DNA of 64,000 bases from Oscillatoriales cyanobacterium USR001 (GTDB taxonomy: Bacteria > Cyanobacteriota > Cyanobacteriia > Cyanobacteriales > Microcoleaceae): the NCBI GenBank assembly GCA_001698425.1, contig MBRE01000022.1, positions 1 to 64,000 of the forward strand, in the 5' to 3' direction. Numbering within the stretch: position 1 is the stretch's first letter; every line of letters begins with the position of its first letter. The notes beneath the pieces are model-generated. The model did not search any database. It saw only the letters and a program-made list of their open reading frames with translations, and was not told the DNA's origin. Position numbers and translations under genes: made by a program. Shown here in pieces: positions 27,357 to 37,420 of the stretch.

Positions 27357-28289
27357 ATGGCAGGAATGACTCTCGATCAACTGCGAATTTTTATGGCTGT
27401 GGCGGAACACTTGCATTTTAGCCGCGCAGCGGAGGAACTTTATATTACGCAGCCGGCTGTTAGTGCAGCTATTCAATCCTTAGAGGAGCAATATAGAGTG
27501 AAATTATTTCACAGAATCGGTCGCCGCATTGAGATTACTGAAGCTGGGAAATTGCTACAAGAAGAAAGCCAGAAAATTATTGACCAAGTAATTTTAACGG
27601 AGCGAGGTTTGCGGGAGTTAAATGATTTGCAACGGGGAGAGTTAAAGTTGGGATCGAGTTTGACGATTGGCAACTATTGGCTGCCAGAAAAAATTAGTTT
27701 ATTTAAGCGTGAATATCCGGGAATTACGGTTAATTGTACTTTGGCTAATACGGAGGAAATTTGTGCGGGTACGGCGACGGGACTATTTGATTTGGGTTTG
27801 GTCGAAGGTGATGTCAAACCTCCTTTGAAGGTGAGTTTAGAAGAGGAAATTGTCGGGGGTGATCGCTTGTTAATTGTGGTGGGGAAATCTCACCCTTGGT
27901 TTGAGATTAAGGAGATTCCTTTATCGGCACTTTATACAACTCCTTGGGTAATGCGGGAGTCGGGTTCGGGAACGCAACAAAACTTTGAGCAAGCTTTAGT
28001 AAATTGGGGAATTGATTTGACAAAATTAAATATAATTTTAGTTCTAAATACTGGCGAAATGGTGAAAGCAATTATTGAAAATGGTGTGGGTGCGGCGGGA
28101 ATTTCTGAGTTAATGGTGGCGAAGGAATTACAGCTTGATACCCTGCGATCGATTCCCATTAAGGATGATAGAAATAGCTCTAGGTTAACTATTGAAATTA
28201 CCAGACCATTTTTGAAGTTAAAACATAGACAAAGGTTTCAAACTCGACTGACTAAAGCTTTTGAAGATATGTTAACTGTTAACTGTTAA
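27357..28289 (+). CDS. LysR-family transcriptional regulator
   Basis: The 310-residue protein has an N-terminal winged helix (about 5-65: LDQLRIFMAVAEHLHFSRAA, ITQPAVSAAIQSLEE, LFHRIGRRIEITEAG) and a C-terminal LysR effector domain from about 90. The ATG follows a GGAGG site. The best guess is control of the divergent permease/CadD genes. A role in the sulfonate regulon 4 kb away is possible, because CysB-like proteins belong to this family and that locus has no regulator of its own, but nothing in the sequence shows it. Confidence 0.92.
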   Translation: MAGMTLDQLRIFMAVAEHLHFSRAAEELYITQPAVSAAIQSLEEQYRVKLFHRIGRRIEITEAGKLLQEESQKIIDQVILTERGLRELNDLQRGELKLGSSLTIGNYWLPEKISLFKREYPGITVNCTLANTEEICAGTATGLFDLGLVEGDVKPPLKVSLEEEIVGGDRLLIVVGKSHPWFEIKEIPLSALYTTPWVMRESGSGTQQNFEQALVNWGIDLTKLNIILVLNTGEMVKAIIENGVGAAGISELMVAKELQLDTLRSIPIKDDRNSSRLTIEITRPFLKLKHRQRFQTRLTKAFEDMLTVNC

Positions 28290-28309
28290 CTGTTTTATTT
28301 TATTGGGGT

Positions 28310-28344
28310 GTAGTAAGCGCAAAGAGCGCTAAAGCGCTTACTAC
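28310..28344. repeat. GTAGTAAGCGC palindromic repeat, copy 1
   Basis: GTAGTAAGCGC and GCGCTTACTAC arms enclose AAAGAGCGCTAAA. It lies just after the LysR gene and a GTTAACT heptamer run (28271-28292), in a 403-base gap without genes. Confidence 0.7.
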
Positions 28345-28483
28345 GAACTAGATCGTATTTATTTTTCATTCCTTAGTTTACTCAAATTAATCAAATCAAT
28401 TAAAAAGGTAGATTAGCTCAATTATTCAATAATAATTGCCTCGATAAAATTTTCAAACGTATATACAGCAATAAATTCGATTT

Positions 28484-28575
28484 ATTCAACTATCAATAAA
28501 ATTGATAGTTGAATAGAAGCGTGTTCGCGGATGAGTTTAATATTTTCATTCAGAATTTTAGCAGAGCTAAAATTC
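28484..28575. repeat. Two perfect hairpins in the LysR-porin gap
   Basis: ATTCAACTATCAAT (28484-28497) pairs perfectly with ATTGATAGTTGAAT (28501-28514) across a 3-base spacer, and GAATTTTAG (28553-28561) pairs with CTAAAATTC (28567-28575). They lie between convergent genes, so either may end transcription. Nothing else was seen in this gap. Confidence 0.5.
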
Positions 28576-28692
28576 GAGAATGAAACAGCCCTGGGTTTTA
28601 ACCCCTGTCGGACTAAGGGTTTGGCGCTAAGTTGACACGCCTTGGGCATTGCCGTATCCCTACTTCACACTTTTGTCCAAGTTCTATCTTTA

Positions 28693-30306
28693 TTAGAAGG
28701 TAAAGGTAGTTCTTACAACTCCTACCCATGTGGTATCGTTGTCTTTATTGTGATCGGTATTAGTAATCACAAAAAAACCAGGAGTAATGCTGATAAAATC
28801 GCTTACCTGGATGCGATACAAAGCCTCAATATGCAGAGAAGTAGCATCATCTTTGCGATCTTTGATGTCGTTGCTAGTCACTTTTGGTGGTACGCCAACA
28901 ATGATACTACCGAGATTTCCTTCCTTAAATAAATCTGGAAAAGCGAATACGATCGCACCGTTCCAAATCCCGGCTTTGGCATCTCCATTAGACAACTGTT
29001 TCGCATCTACATATCCCACCCATCCAGAAAGAGAAAATCGAGTTGATGGCTGCCAACTTGCCTCAATTCCGTAGTGATTTCCCCTGGTAGCTTCTTCACC
29101 AAAAGGCTCATTAGCATTGTTGCTACCAGTGCCGCCAAACAAGTTAACATCATTGCGACGAGAATAGGTTCGCGCATAACTTAAAGCAACATTAAATTGG
29201 GAACTTGGAGAATAAGTTAATTGAGCGATCGCGCCGTAACCACCATTAAAAAGTCCCTTGCCTTTGCTGGGATTAGCAGCATTACTAGCAAGATAACTTA
29301 AAGATAAATTCAACTTGTCAGTAACTCGGTGATTAATGGCAATTCCTGAGTCTCCAAGAATACCATAAATCGCCGGGTTTATACTGCCAAAACGAGAAAT
29401 AGATCCGTCAAGATAACCGCCTAAATAGGGATTGAGAAACGGGTGTACATCAGCAGGTAAAAGTCCTTTTGCCCCGATATCAACTCTCGTTTTATCACCC
29501 AAGGGAAATTGATAACTCAATCTATCAAGGACGATTTGGGAACCATTGCCGTCAATTCCATCAATAACAACATGAGTCATTGGAGTTCCAGTTAGGCGAT
29601 CGTATGTTCCCGCAATATTCCTGGCTTCTAACCGTGTCTTTAAAAGGTCTTTACCAGTGAAGCTAGTATCGAAATTTAAGCGCACTAAATAGCCAAGATT
29701 AGTGCTAGTTTTGTCATCGCCAACGGCGGCATTTCCAAAGGTATCACTAATCTCAAAAATTGCTTCTCCATTTAGCTTAGTTGTAGTGGAGAATTGATTA
29801 GCTTCTAGTTCCGTTGTCCGCGCTTCTAAGGCATCAACTCGACCTCGCAAAATAGCTATTTCAGCCGCAAATTCTTCTTGCAGCTTTTGGATTATTGCTA
29901 AGTCTTCTTTGGTGACAAGATTCGCTGTAGCATTGGCAATTAAGCGATTGATTTGATCTAAACAAGCGTTTAATCCAGCCGCAAATTCATAGCGAGTTAA
30001 GGCTCGGTTGCCGCGAAATGTACCGTCTGGATATCCCGCAATACATCCATAGCGTTCAACGAGGGATTGTAAGGCTTGAAATGCCCAATCTGTGGGCTGT
30101 ACATCAGATAGTTGAGATACTGATGTCACCTGCTCCATTTCTGTGTTAAATTGAGGTACGGATTCCGCAATTGCGTAGGCGAATCCAGCCGGATTTTGCA
30201 TGGAGGCAGTAGTTATTTCTGTGGCTAAGACTATGTTTTCTACCAATAAGACATTGCCAACACAAGCTAAGCTAAACCAGAAAGTTTTGCCAAAAAACTT
30301 TAACAT
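28693..30306 (-). CDS. Outer-membrane porin of the cyanobacterial iron-uptake porin (SLH-OprB) type
   Basis: The 537-residue protein has an N-terminal signal sequence and an SLH domain (about 65-130: DVQPTDWAFQALQSLVERYG, GYPDGTFRGNRALTRYEFA). A short coiled coil follows (about 140-175), then an OprB-like beta-barrel ending in phenylalanine (VRTTFTF). SLH domains anchor the barrel to peptidoglycan-linked polysaccharide. Members of this family transport iron or small solutes. Four 40-base direct repeats lie upstream and may be regulatory. Confidence 0.9.
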   Translation of the reverse strand: MLKFFGKTFWFSLACVGNVLLVENIVLATEITTASMQNPAGFAYAIAESVPQFNTEMEQVTSVSQLSDVQPTDWAFQALQSLVERYGCIAGYPDGTFRGNRALTRYEFAAGLNACLDQINRLIANATANLVTKEDLAIIQKLQEEFAAEIAILRGRVDALEARTTELEANQFSTTTKLNGEAIFEISDTFGNAAVGDDKTSTNLGYLVRLNFDTSFTGKDLLKTRLEARNIAGTYDRLTGTPMTHVVIDGIDGNGSQIVLDRLSYQFPLGDKTRVDIGAKGLLPADVHPFLNPYLGGYLDGSISRFGSINPAIYGILGDSGIAINHRVTDKLNLSLSYLASNAANPSKGKGLFNGGYGAIAQLTYSPSSQFNVALSYARTYSRRNDVNLFGGTGSNNANEPFGEEATRGNHYGIEASWQPSTRFSLSGWVGYVDAKQLSNGDAKAGIWNGAIVFAFPDLFKEGNLGSIIVGVPPKVTSNDIKDRKDDATSLHIEALYRIQVSDFISITPGFFVITNTDHNKDNDTTWVGVVRTTFTF

Positions 30307-30366
30307 TGTTATTCCTCACTAAAGTGCATTTTTTGGGGTTGCTCAAAGCAACATCGCCAATGCACA

Positions 30367-30510
30367 CCTGATTAATTGAAAATTATTCAGACTGACTTAC
30401 AGATCGCTCCTGATTAATTGAAACGCTTTAACTTACTACAGAGCACTCCCGATCGATTAAAATTATTAAGATTTACTAGAAAATACACCTGATTAATTGA
30501 AACTATTAAA
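30367..30510. repeat. Four tandem 40-bp direct repeats upstream of the porin gene
   Basis: CCTGATTAATTGAAA or a close variant begins at 30367, 30409, 30449 (diverged: CCGATCGATTAAAA) and 30489, so the spacing is 42, 40 and 40 bases. The repeats start about 60 bases upstream of the porin ATG and extend into the murD-porin gap. The spacers also share TTATT/TTACT motifs. Confidence 0.65.
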
Positions 30511-30587
30511 ATTTACGACTGGGAACACTACCCTCCGGGTAATTTCTGCACCCACCAGAGGGAAGTGTTATAAGATTGATGAAGAAA

Positions 30588-31934
30588 CTAAGGCAAATCA
30601 AGGCATAATTGCCGAAAATCATCGCCCCGCTGCTCAAAGTTTTGGTACTGATCAAAACTAGCACAAGCTGGCGATAATAGCACTACTTTAGCACTATAAT
30701 TTTTGGCGAGTTCGGCCGCCCTGGAAACGGCTCGCTCCATTGTTTCCACGATTTCCCAATTGTTGTAATTAACTTGTTCTAGTCGTTTAGCAAAAGCTTC
30801 AGCGGCGTTACCAATTAGTAATACGGCGGCGGCTTTGGCTTGAATAGTTTTGATCCAGCCTAAATCATCACCTTCTTTGGCTTCACCGCCGGCAATTAGA
30901 ATTGCCGGGGCGACAACGGCGGCTAAACCTACTTCGGCTGCGTCGTAATTGGTGGCTTTACTATCATTAATAAAGTCTATGCCTGCCCAAGTGCGGATTT
31001 GTTCGAGGCGGTGGGGGACTCCGGGAAAATTAGCAATTGCGATCGCGATCGCATCTTTCTCAATTCCCGCCAAACGCGCCGCTGCTACTGCCATCAGTAA
31101 ATTTTGCTGGTTATGAGATCCCACCATTTTTAAAGATGTAACTGGGAGAATTTGTTCGCCTAGCGCGATCGCCCATCCATCCTCAATATATGTCCCTCGC
31201 ACCGGATCTCCTAACAATTCATCTTTCCCCTTTACGCTTGTCCAATAACCTTTTGCCCAACTTTCTAACCCCTTTTGCCGCAAATAAGGATCGTCCCCAT
31301 TAAACACTTGAAACTCAGATTTTTTTAGCAAATCTGCTTTGATATTGTAATAATTTTCTAAGGTTTTATGGCGACTCAAATGATCGGGAGTAAAAGTTGT
31401 CCAAACACCAATTTTAGGAGCAATTGACGGCGATGATTCAATTTGATAGCTACTAATTTCAGCGATTACCCAATCCGGCAACTTTTTACCTAATAATAAT
31501 TCACAAGCAGCATAACCGATATTGCCACAAGCCGGAGCATAAAAACCCGCCGTTTGAAAAATTGCCGCAATTAAAGCAGTTGTAGTAGTTTTCCCATTAG
31601 TGCCGGTGATTCCCACCCAAGGCTGAGACTGGAGATGTCGCCACGCGAGTTCAAATTCTCCGATAGTTTCAATGCCTAATTCTCTAGCACGAATTAATGC
31701 TGGTGCATCCCAAGGAACCCCAGGACTAACTATGATTAATTGACAAGATGTTGTCGGCACAAATGAATGGGATAACTCGACTTTAATTCCTTCTGCGGCG
31801 AGGGAATGTTGTTGTTGCTGCAAAGTTGGGGAAGAGTCGCGATCGCTTATTGTTACTGAGTAACCTTCCCGTTTTAATAGTCGTGCAGCAGCAATTCCTG
31901 ACCTTCCTAGACCGATAATGTGAGCATTGGACAT
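30588..31934 (-). CDS. murD: UDP-N-acetylmuramoylalanine--D-glutamate ligase
   Basis: The 448-residue Mur ligase adds D-glutamate to UDP-MurNAc-L-Ala in the cytoplasm during peptidoglycan synthesis. It has an N-terminal Rossmann-like domain ([15 protein letters not shown]), the ATP-binding GTNGKTTT at 111-118, a central ligase domain (FTPDHLSRH) and a C-terminal domain with NDSKATN and [12 protein letters not shown], all MurD hallmarks. Length is normal. It stands alone in its orientation between the porin and a decayed region. Confidence 0.95.
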   Translation of the reverse strand: MSNAHIIGLGRSGIAAARLLKREGYSVTISDRDSSPTLQQQQHSLAAEGIKVELSHSFVPTTSCQLIIVSPGVPWDAPALIRARELGIETIGEFELAWRHLQSQPWVGITGTNGKTTTTALIAAIFQTAGFYAPACGNIGYAACELLLGKKLPDWVIAEISSYQIESSPSIAPKIGVWTTFTPDHLSRHKTLENYYNIKADLLKKSEFQVFNGDDPYLRQKGLESWAKGYWTSVKGKDELLGDPVRGTYIEDGWAIALGEQILPVTSLKMVGSHNQQNLLMAVAAARLAGIEKDAIAIAIANFPGVPHRLEQIRTWAGIDFINDSKATNYDAAEVGLAAVVAPAILIAGGEAKEGDDLGWIKTIQAKAAAVLLIGNAAEAFAKRLEQVNYNNWEIVETMERAVSRAAELAKNYSAKVVLLSPACASFDQYQNFEQRGDDFRQLCLDLP

Positions 31935-31991
31935 AGATTAAATGGCAGTGTCCCTGGTGAAAGCAATTTCTATTTTATCCTAATTTTGTAG

Positions 31992-32141
31992 ATAATAGTT
32001 ATTCACCAATTACCTCGTACCGCAGAAACGCTGTGGTTGAGGATTCTGGGAAAAGGCAATGTTCAGAAACAAGCGATCGCGGAAATAGAAGCACTGCCAG
32101 TATCGCATCCATTCCGAACAAATGCTTTAGCCATGCGATGA
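31992..32141 (+). pseudogene. Fragment of the conserved cyanobacterial family seen at 1-377
   Basis: A frame without a start codon reads HQLPRTAETLWLRILGKGN, followed by QKQAIAEIEALPVSHPFR, and stops after about 50 codons. From memory this segment is the 'LP.TPETLWLR.LG.G..Q..AI.EL' block found in the C-terminal half of the family whose N-terminus opens this window. The palindromic repeat copy 2 begins a few bases after its stop. It is a decayed gene end. Confidence 0.5.
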
Positions 32142-32217
32142 TTTGGTTTGTAGTAAGCGCAAAGAGCGCTCTTTGCGCTTACTACAAACAAGCTAATTAT
32201 TTAATTTCTATTCCTTA
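32130..32217. repeat. GTAGTAAGCGC palindromic repeat, copy 2, with outer arm
   Basis: The core 32150-32185 is a near-perfect palindrome (GTAGTAAGCGCAAAGAGC and its complement). On the right it continues with AATTATTTAATTTCTATTCC, the same outer arm as in copies near 36965 and 54203. The left outer arm is missing. Confidence 0.65.
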
Positions 32218-32240
32218 CTTGAGAACTGCTATAATCCTTT

Positions 32241-34388
32241 TTAACCTTTAACAATTTGACCAAAATCTGCTAAAACCCGCGCATGATTTCGCAACAAACC
32301 CAATAAATTTAACCGATTTTGCTTAATTTCTGGGTTAGCATCCATCACTAAAACACTTTCTGGCCCATCAAAAAAGTTACTCACTGTCGGCGCAATTTCT
32401 GCTAAACTATCTACTAATTGTTGATAATTTCTACTTTGTTTCGCTGTCTGAGTTTTCGGAACTAACTGCACAATTGCTTCATAAAAAGCTGGTTCCGATG
32501 ATTTCTGAAATAGTTTCGGCTTAACTAAATTTTTCGGTTCTAATTGTACTCGATCTAAATCTCCTTGACCGGCTAAACGAGTTGAACGATTTACCGTTTC
32601 ATAAATTCGATCTAAAGTGCCATTATTGCGAATTTCTTGTAGGAAAACTGCCCTAGCTAACGCATCCAATACATCCTGTAAAGCTCTTTCGGTATATTCT
32701 GGGTCATTCTCTCCTAAAACTGCATTTACTAAGTCATAATCAATGGCTTTTTCTTCTTGCAGTAAGGTGCGAATACGTTGTAGGAAAAAGTCAGATAATT
32801 GCGATCGCAAATCCGGCGATGTTTGCGGACGATTGGCGGTAAATTCGGCGACAATCTCTGCGAGTAACTGATGCAAATTCAGCGGTAACTGTGTCGCCCA
32901 AATTATGTTAATTATCGCATTGGCTGAACGTCGCAAGGCAAAGGGGTCAGAGGAACCTGTCGGTAACATTCCTAAGCCAAAAATACTAACTAAAGTATCT
33001 AATTTATCAGCTAAAGCAACAACTTGACCAGTTAAAGTTTGCGGTAAAATATCCCCCGCACCTCTGGGTAAATAATGTTCAAAAATAGCCGTTGCAACGG
33101 CTGGACTTTCCCCACTCGCTAAGGCATAATTTTGTCCCATAATGCCTTGCAATTCGGGAAATTCATAGACCATTTGAGTCACTAAATCGGCTTTACAAAG
33201 TAAGGCAGCCCTTTGAATATTTTGACGTTCTGTTTCTTTTACTTGTAATCGATCGGCTATTAATTCAGCTATTTTACTAAACCGATTAATTTTATCCCTA
33301 ACTGTCCCTAAATCTTCTTGAAATGTGACTTTTTCCAATTGCGGTAAATAGTCTTCCAGGGATTTATCTAAGTCAGCTTTGTAGAAGAAATCGCCATCTG
33401 CTAAACGGGCGCGAACTACACGACCGTTCCCAGTGGCAATGATCTCAGATTTGGCTGGATCGCCGTTAGAAATGGTGATGAAATAGGGTAATAATTCGTT
33501 TGAATCGGCACTTTTCAGGATGGGAAAATAGCGTTGATTTTTGACGATAATTGTGGTAATTGCTTCTGGAGGCAATCTCAAAAATTCCTCGTCAAATTTA
33601 CCCACTACTGCTGTTGGCCATTCAACTAGGTTGGTTACTTCTGCTAACAATTCTGCTAAGATGTCAGCTTGACCGCTTTGTTTTTGGGCGGCGGTTTCTA
33701 CTTGTTCTTTAATTGTAGTTTGACGCTTTTCTTGGTCAACTTCAATGTAGGCTAAACGTAAGGATTCTAAATATCGATCGGCGTGAGTAATGGTGACAGG
33801 TTGAGGATGTAAAACGCGATGTCCTTGGGAAATTCTATCGCTGTTTACTGTCTCGGAACCGTTTACTAATGTAACAGGTAAGATGCCATCATCTAATAAT
33901 GTTACTAGGGAGCGAATCGGGCGGGGAAATTTTAGTTCGCCGTCTCCCCAACGCATTAATCTTTTACCTTCGAGTTGAGTAATCCACTGGGGAACTAAAT
34001 CGGCTAAAATTTCAGATGTCGCTCTACCGGGGATTTTTTTGACGATAAAAATAAAGTCGCCTTTGTCAGTAGGACGAACTTCTAAACTATTAATTTCTAC
34101 GCCTTGTTTTTTGGCAAAACCTTCTGCGGCTTTGGTGGGTTTACCATCTTTAAAAGCGCTGGCTGCCGGTGGGCCTTTAATTTCTTCGGTGCGATCGCTT
34201 TGTTGAGTTGGTAATCCTGAAATTACGACGGCTAAACGTCGAGGAGTTCCATATACATTAATTGCATCATAAGTCAAGGATTCTTCCGCGATCGCAGCGG
34301 GAATTAATCTTTGCCACTGCGCGATCGCCTCTCCCACAAAGCTTGCAGGTAATTCTTCCGTACCGACTTCTAATAAAAATGTTGCCAT
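32241..34388 (-). CDS. glyS: Glycine--tRNA ligase beta subunit
   Basis: The 715-residue protein starts [16 protein letters not shown], the conserved GlyS N-terminus, so ATG 34388 was chosen over a TTG eight codons upstream. [13 protein letters not shown]-like ([14 protein letters not shown]) and [18 protein letters not shown] segments confirm the family. It charges tRNA-Gly with the alpha subunit GlyQ, which is not encoded in this window. Length is normal. Confidence 0.95.
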   Translation of the reverse strand: MATFLLEVGTEELPASFVGEAIAQWQRLIPAAIAEESLTYDAINVYGTPRRLAVVISGLPTQQSDRTEEIKGPPAASAFKDGKPTKAAEGFAKKQGVEINSLEVRPTDKGDFIFIVKKIPGRATSEILADLVPQWITQLEGKRLMRWGDGELKFPRPIRSLVTLLDDGILPVTLVNGSETVNSDRISQGHRVLHPQPVTITHADRYLESLRLAYIEVDQEKRQTTIKEQVETAAQKQSGQADILAELLAEVTNLVEWPTAVVGKFDEEFLRLPPEAITTIIVKNQRYFPILKSADSNELLPYFITISNGDPAKSEIIATGNGRVVRARLADGDFFYKADLDKSLEDYLPQLEKVTFQEDLGTVRDKINRFSKIAELIADRLQVKETERQNIQRAALLCKADLVTQMVYEFPELQGIMGQNYALASGESPAVATAIFEHYLPRGAGDILPQTLTGQVVALADKLDTLVSIFGLGMLPTGSSDPFALRRSANAIINIIWATQLPLNLHQLLAEIVAEFTANRPQTSPDLRSQLSDFFLQRIRTLLQEEKAIDYDLVNAVLGENDPEYTERALQDVLDALARAVFLQEIRNNGTLDRIYETVNRSTRLAGQGDLDRVQLEPKNLVKPKLFQKSSEPAFYEAIVQLVPKTQTAKQSRNYQQLVDSLAEIAPTVSNFFDGPESVLVMDANPEIKQNRLNLLGLLRNHARVLADFGQIVKG

Positions 34389-34500
34389 ATCACTGATAGT
34401 TAATTTTGTCAATAGTAGTGGGAGTGACTAATTATTCAAAAAAACGCCTAAAAACAAGGATATCACGTAAAATCATAGTGATACTAATCCTTCAATAACG

Positions 34501-35625
34501 ATGACTTTGGCCGCAGAACTGGGACAAAAGTGGAGTGCGAGACTCCAACAAGATTACCCCGAATTGAGCGCGATCGCGATCGAGAGTATTGTACGCTGGT
34601 TACTGGGAGAAAAACCAGAGCGATTGGACGAACTCAACCTCAAACAACAGGCAATCGCTTCCCAAGCGATCGAATTTCAGTATGGAATTTTGCGACAGAG
34701 ATATCTCGGAGCAACACCAGAACAAGCTTACCGCAACTTAATTGGGCGATTAGGCAGTTTAATCGTATTGCGAGAAAAAATCAAAGCCTGGGTAGCATTG
34801 AGCCGCGATCGACAACGAAGTGTGATTGAAGTATTACAAGAAGTAATTCAAGAAATGCTTAGAGGCGATCGCTACCTCCAACAACAAATCACCTGGATCG
34901 CCAAATGTACCAGCGATCGCCGTCTCAGCAACGCCTTATTTCTAGCAAACTTAGAAGAATATTGCCTCCGGCCAATTCGGAACCAACCCCTTCTAGTTTA
35001 CCGTTTCGTCAACTACCTACGGCGCACCCAGCGAGGCGGCTTAACCAACGTACCCACAGGAGATTGGCTCAGACTCGTATCCCAAGAAATTGTAACTCAA
35101 GATACCGATGACACAATTAGCCTATTAGATGAACAAGCGATCGAGCAATATCAAGAAAATCAAAGCTGGGAAGAGCAACAAACCATTAGAAACAAAGTAC
35201 AGACAGAATTTGCCGAATATTTAGCCAAAGAAGTCGATCCCATCGCCGCCGAATGGTTGCGACTTTACCTATTAGGACGTTCTCAAGAAGAGATCGCCAA
35301 CACCTTAAACATCCCAGTCAAACAAATTTATCGCCTGCGCGAAAAAGTTACCTACCACGCCATTCGCAACTTCGCCGTCAAACAAGCACCAGAATTAGTA
35401 GCACATTGGCTAGAAACATCATTAGAACAGAACTTAGGTTTAACACCCCACTTATGGCAAAAATTCTGGGACAACCTAACACCATCGCAGAAAGAATTGA
35501 TCGAATCTTTAAAAGCTGGTAAAAATATAGAAGCGATCGCATCTTCCAGGAACATAAAAACCAATCAGATCGTCGGTGAGTGGAGCCAAATATATTTACT
35601 CGCCCAAAACTTGCGGAATAGCTGA
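34501..35625 (+). CDS. HetZ-related protein
   Basis: The 374-residue, largely helical protein starts MTLAAELGQKWSARLQQDYP. It contains RYLGATPEQAYRNLIGRLGSL, RNQPLLVYRFVNYLRR and a helix-turn-helix-like LLGRSQEEIANTLNIPVKQIYRLREK (about 258-283). From memory this matches a cyanobacterial family annotated as HetZ-related protein 2. HetZ is a heterocyst-differentiation regulator, but relatives occur in non-heterocystous strains, so a general DNA-binding role is likelier here. It lies divergent from glyS. Confidence 0.65.
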   Translation: MTLAAELGQKWSARLQQDYPELSAIAIESIVRWLLGEKPERLDELNLKQQAIASQAIEFQYGILRQRYLGATPEQAYRNLIGRLGSLIVLREKIKAWVALSRDRQRSVIEVLQEVIQEMLRGDRYLQQQITWIAKCTSDRRLSNALFLANLEEYCLRPIRNQPLLVYRFVNYLRRTQRGGLTNVPTGDWLRLVSQEIVTQDTDDTISLLDEQAIEQYQENQSWEEQQTIRNKVQTEFAEYLAKEVDPIAAEWLRLYLLGRSQEEIANTLNIPVKQIYRLREKVTYHAIRNFAVKQAPELVAHWLETSLEQNLGLTPHLWQKFWDNLTPSQKELIESLKAGKNIEAIASSRNIKTNQIVGEWSQIYLLAQNLRNS

Positions 35626-35726
35626 TTGGCGATTAAGATACAAGCAGCACTCTCCAACTCTAAGAATTTTCTACCCGCTCATGTTTGAATGCAATCACTG
35701 GATAAGGTAGTCACAAGAGTTGCAGC

Positions 35727-36902
35727 TTGTTAGTCAAACAAAAAAAGGTTGATTTGCCTGTAGAAGCGCGAAAACTCGCGTCTGTCCAAGACACCAATGG
35801 GCCAATGCTATCCAAAACTAAAACTGACTGGGCCGCTGAAATGGCTTCCGAGCAGGTATTTCACCTAATTGACGCTGTTCTACCTTTTGAAGCCTGTCTC
35901 TACTATCAAGTCCTGCCTCTCTCCTTAGAAGGTAGCATTTTTAAACTCGGCATCGTCGATCCCCAAGACGACTTAGCCTTAGATTACGTGCGGCGAATTT
36001 TAGCTTACATGAATTGCTCTGTGGTGACACAGCCGATTTCCTCTGAAGCTCAGAGATCGATGCTTTCGGCTTACTTATTCCACAGCAGTCAGCCGCGAGA
36101 AACTACAGCGAAGGTAAGCCCAGAAGAAGCTCCTGTTAAAAAAGCTGAAAATATCGCTGAGAAAGTGATAGAAGGTGCAACCATTATTCAGGAGAGCGTT
36201 AATTCGTCTCAACTTCAAACCAAAATACCTGAAAAATCTCCATCTCCCATAGCTAAATCTCCGACATCTGAAATTTTAGCATCCACTACGCTGACAGTTT
36301 TAGATATACAAGCTTTGTACTTATCCAGTCCCGTTGAAGTGCTGGCTACTTTGCCACCTCAACAGTTATTACCAGAATTATTAGCTAGGGTTTTGGAGGG
36401 GGGAATTGGGCGATTGTTTTTTGAAAGACAGGAATCCCAAGGTAGGATTTTATGGAGTCAGGATGGCGTTTTAAAATCAGTTTTGGAAGGTTTAGATGGG
36501 ACGATATTTCAAGGGGTAATTGATGAATTGAAGCGTTTAACCCAATTGCCTTTAATTCCTTTGGAAACGGCTAAACAGGTGGAAATTGAACGAGTTTATC
36601 AAAAAACTCATTTGTTATTAAGGCTGCGGATTATGCCGGGAGCCTATGGGGAAGAAGCGACGCTTCAGGTTTTGCGAGGAGCAGCGTTAAGATTTTTTCA
36701 ACAGCAACAGTTATCTAATTTGAATCAGGATGCTTTGCGGCTGGCAGAGCAGCTTCAGCGCAAGGTAAATGAAATTCGCGATCGCACTCGTCTGGCTCCG
36801 ATGCCTGTCGATATTTCGGCTTTAGAAAAGTTGCTTAAAAGTGTAGATGAGCAATTGGAAATTTTAATTGCAGAGCATAAACTTCAACATCCCAATAGTT
36901 AA
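35727..36902 (+). CDS. MshEN/GspE N-terminal-domain protein without motor ATPase
   Basis: This 391-residue protein most likely starts at TTG 35727; the next in-frame ATG is 26 codons downstream. Residues about 35-110 resemble the MshEN/PilB N-terminal domain (VLPFEACLYYQVLPLSLEG, LGIVDPQDDLALDYVRRIL). After a Pro/Ser/Thr-rich linker (about 120-190), residues 195-330 resemble the N2/PAS-like part of type II/IV pilus ATPases (YGEEATLQVLRGAALRFF). No Walker A or B is present. It may be a c-di-GMP-responsive or adaptor protein for pili. That role is inferred from fold resemblance only. Confidence 0.55.
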   Translation: MLVKQKKVDLPVEARKLASVQDTNGPMLSKTKTDWAAEMASEQVFHLIDAVLPFEACLYYQVLPLSLEGSIFKLGIVDPQDDLALDYVRRILAYMNCSVVTQPISSEAQRSMLSAYLFHSSQPRETTAKVSPEEAPVKKAENIAEKVIEGATIIQESVNSSQLQTKIPEKSPSPIAKSPTSEILASTTLTVLDIQALYLSSPVEVLATLPPQQLLPELLARVLEGGIGRLFFERQESQGRILWSQDGVLKSVLEGLDGTIFQGVIDELKRLTQLPLIPLETAKQVEIERVYQKTHLLLRLRIMPGAYGEEATLQVLRGAALRFFQQQQLSNLNQDALRLAEQLQRKVNEIRDRTRLAPMPVDISALEKLLKSVDEQLEILIAEHKLQHPNS

Positions 36903-36907
36903 AAAGT

Positions 36908-36990
36908 TGATGATTTGGTTTGTAGTAAGCGCTTTAGCGCTATGAGCGCTGACTACAAACAAGCTAATTATTTAATTTCTATTCCTAACG
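36908..36990. repeat. GTAGTAAGCGC palindromic repeat, copy 3, with outer arm
   Basis: The core 36922-36956 (GTAGTAAGCGCTTTAGCGC to GCGCTGACTAC) is preceded by TTGATGATTTGG and followed by AATTATTTAATTTCTATTCC, as in copies 2 and 9. The remaining gap to 37170 is AT-rich, with nothing recognisable. Confidence 0.65.
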
Positions 36991-37170
36991 TATCTACCGG
37001 AATGCTTCGCCCCTACAAAATTGGTCTAACCATCAAATAATAATCTATAATCATAATCATAGCCTGAAAACTCATTACGTTTTGTTGCGAAAGTTAAATT
37101 TTTTAAGGAAATGATATAATTTTAGATATAAGAGTACCTTAAAAATCAAATTAAAATTCCAGGATTTAAA

Positions 37171-37353
37171 ATGCAAACAAAACAAGCAATTCGTTGTCCA
37201 AATTGTGGCAGTTCCGCCGCCGAACGCTACTATCATCCTAGCAGTCAGCTAACGGAGACTCAATGCCCCGCCTGCGATTATTTAATGATTACTTGTTCTC
37301 GCACTGGCAAAGTTGTAGAAGCCTATACGACGGGTATCTATTCTCGCCAATAA
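37171..37353 (+). CDS. Small zinc-ribbon protein
   Basis: This 60-residue protein has two CxxC pairs (CPNCGSS at 9-15, CPACDY at 33-38) forming one zinc ribbon, and ends GKVVEAYTTGIYSRQ. It is conserved across cyanobacteria from memory, sometimes mislabelled as PriA because of the zinc motif; it has no helicase domain. Role unknown, possibly nucleic-acid or protein binding. It stands alone with an AT-rich leader. Confidence 0.75.
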   Translation: MQTKQAIRCPNCGSSAAERYYHPSSQLTETQCPACDYLMITCSRTGKVVEAYTTGIYSRQ

Positions 37354-37420
37354 ACAGTAGGATGGGCGCTACTCTAATTAATAAATTGAAAAAATAATTC
37401 ATCAGCGCCCACTCTAAAAA

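Noticed and set aside
30367-30510. Direct repeats considered as a CRISPR array
   Set aside because: The repeats are short and variable, spacers share sequence with each other, and there are no cas genes.
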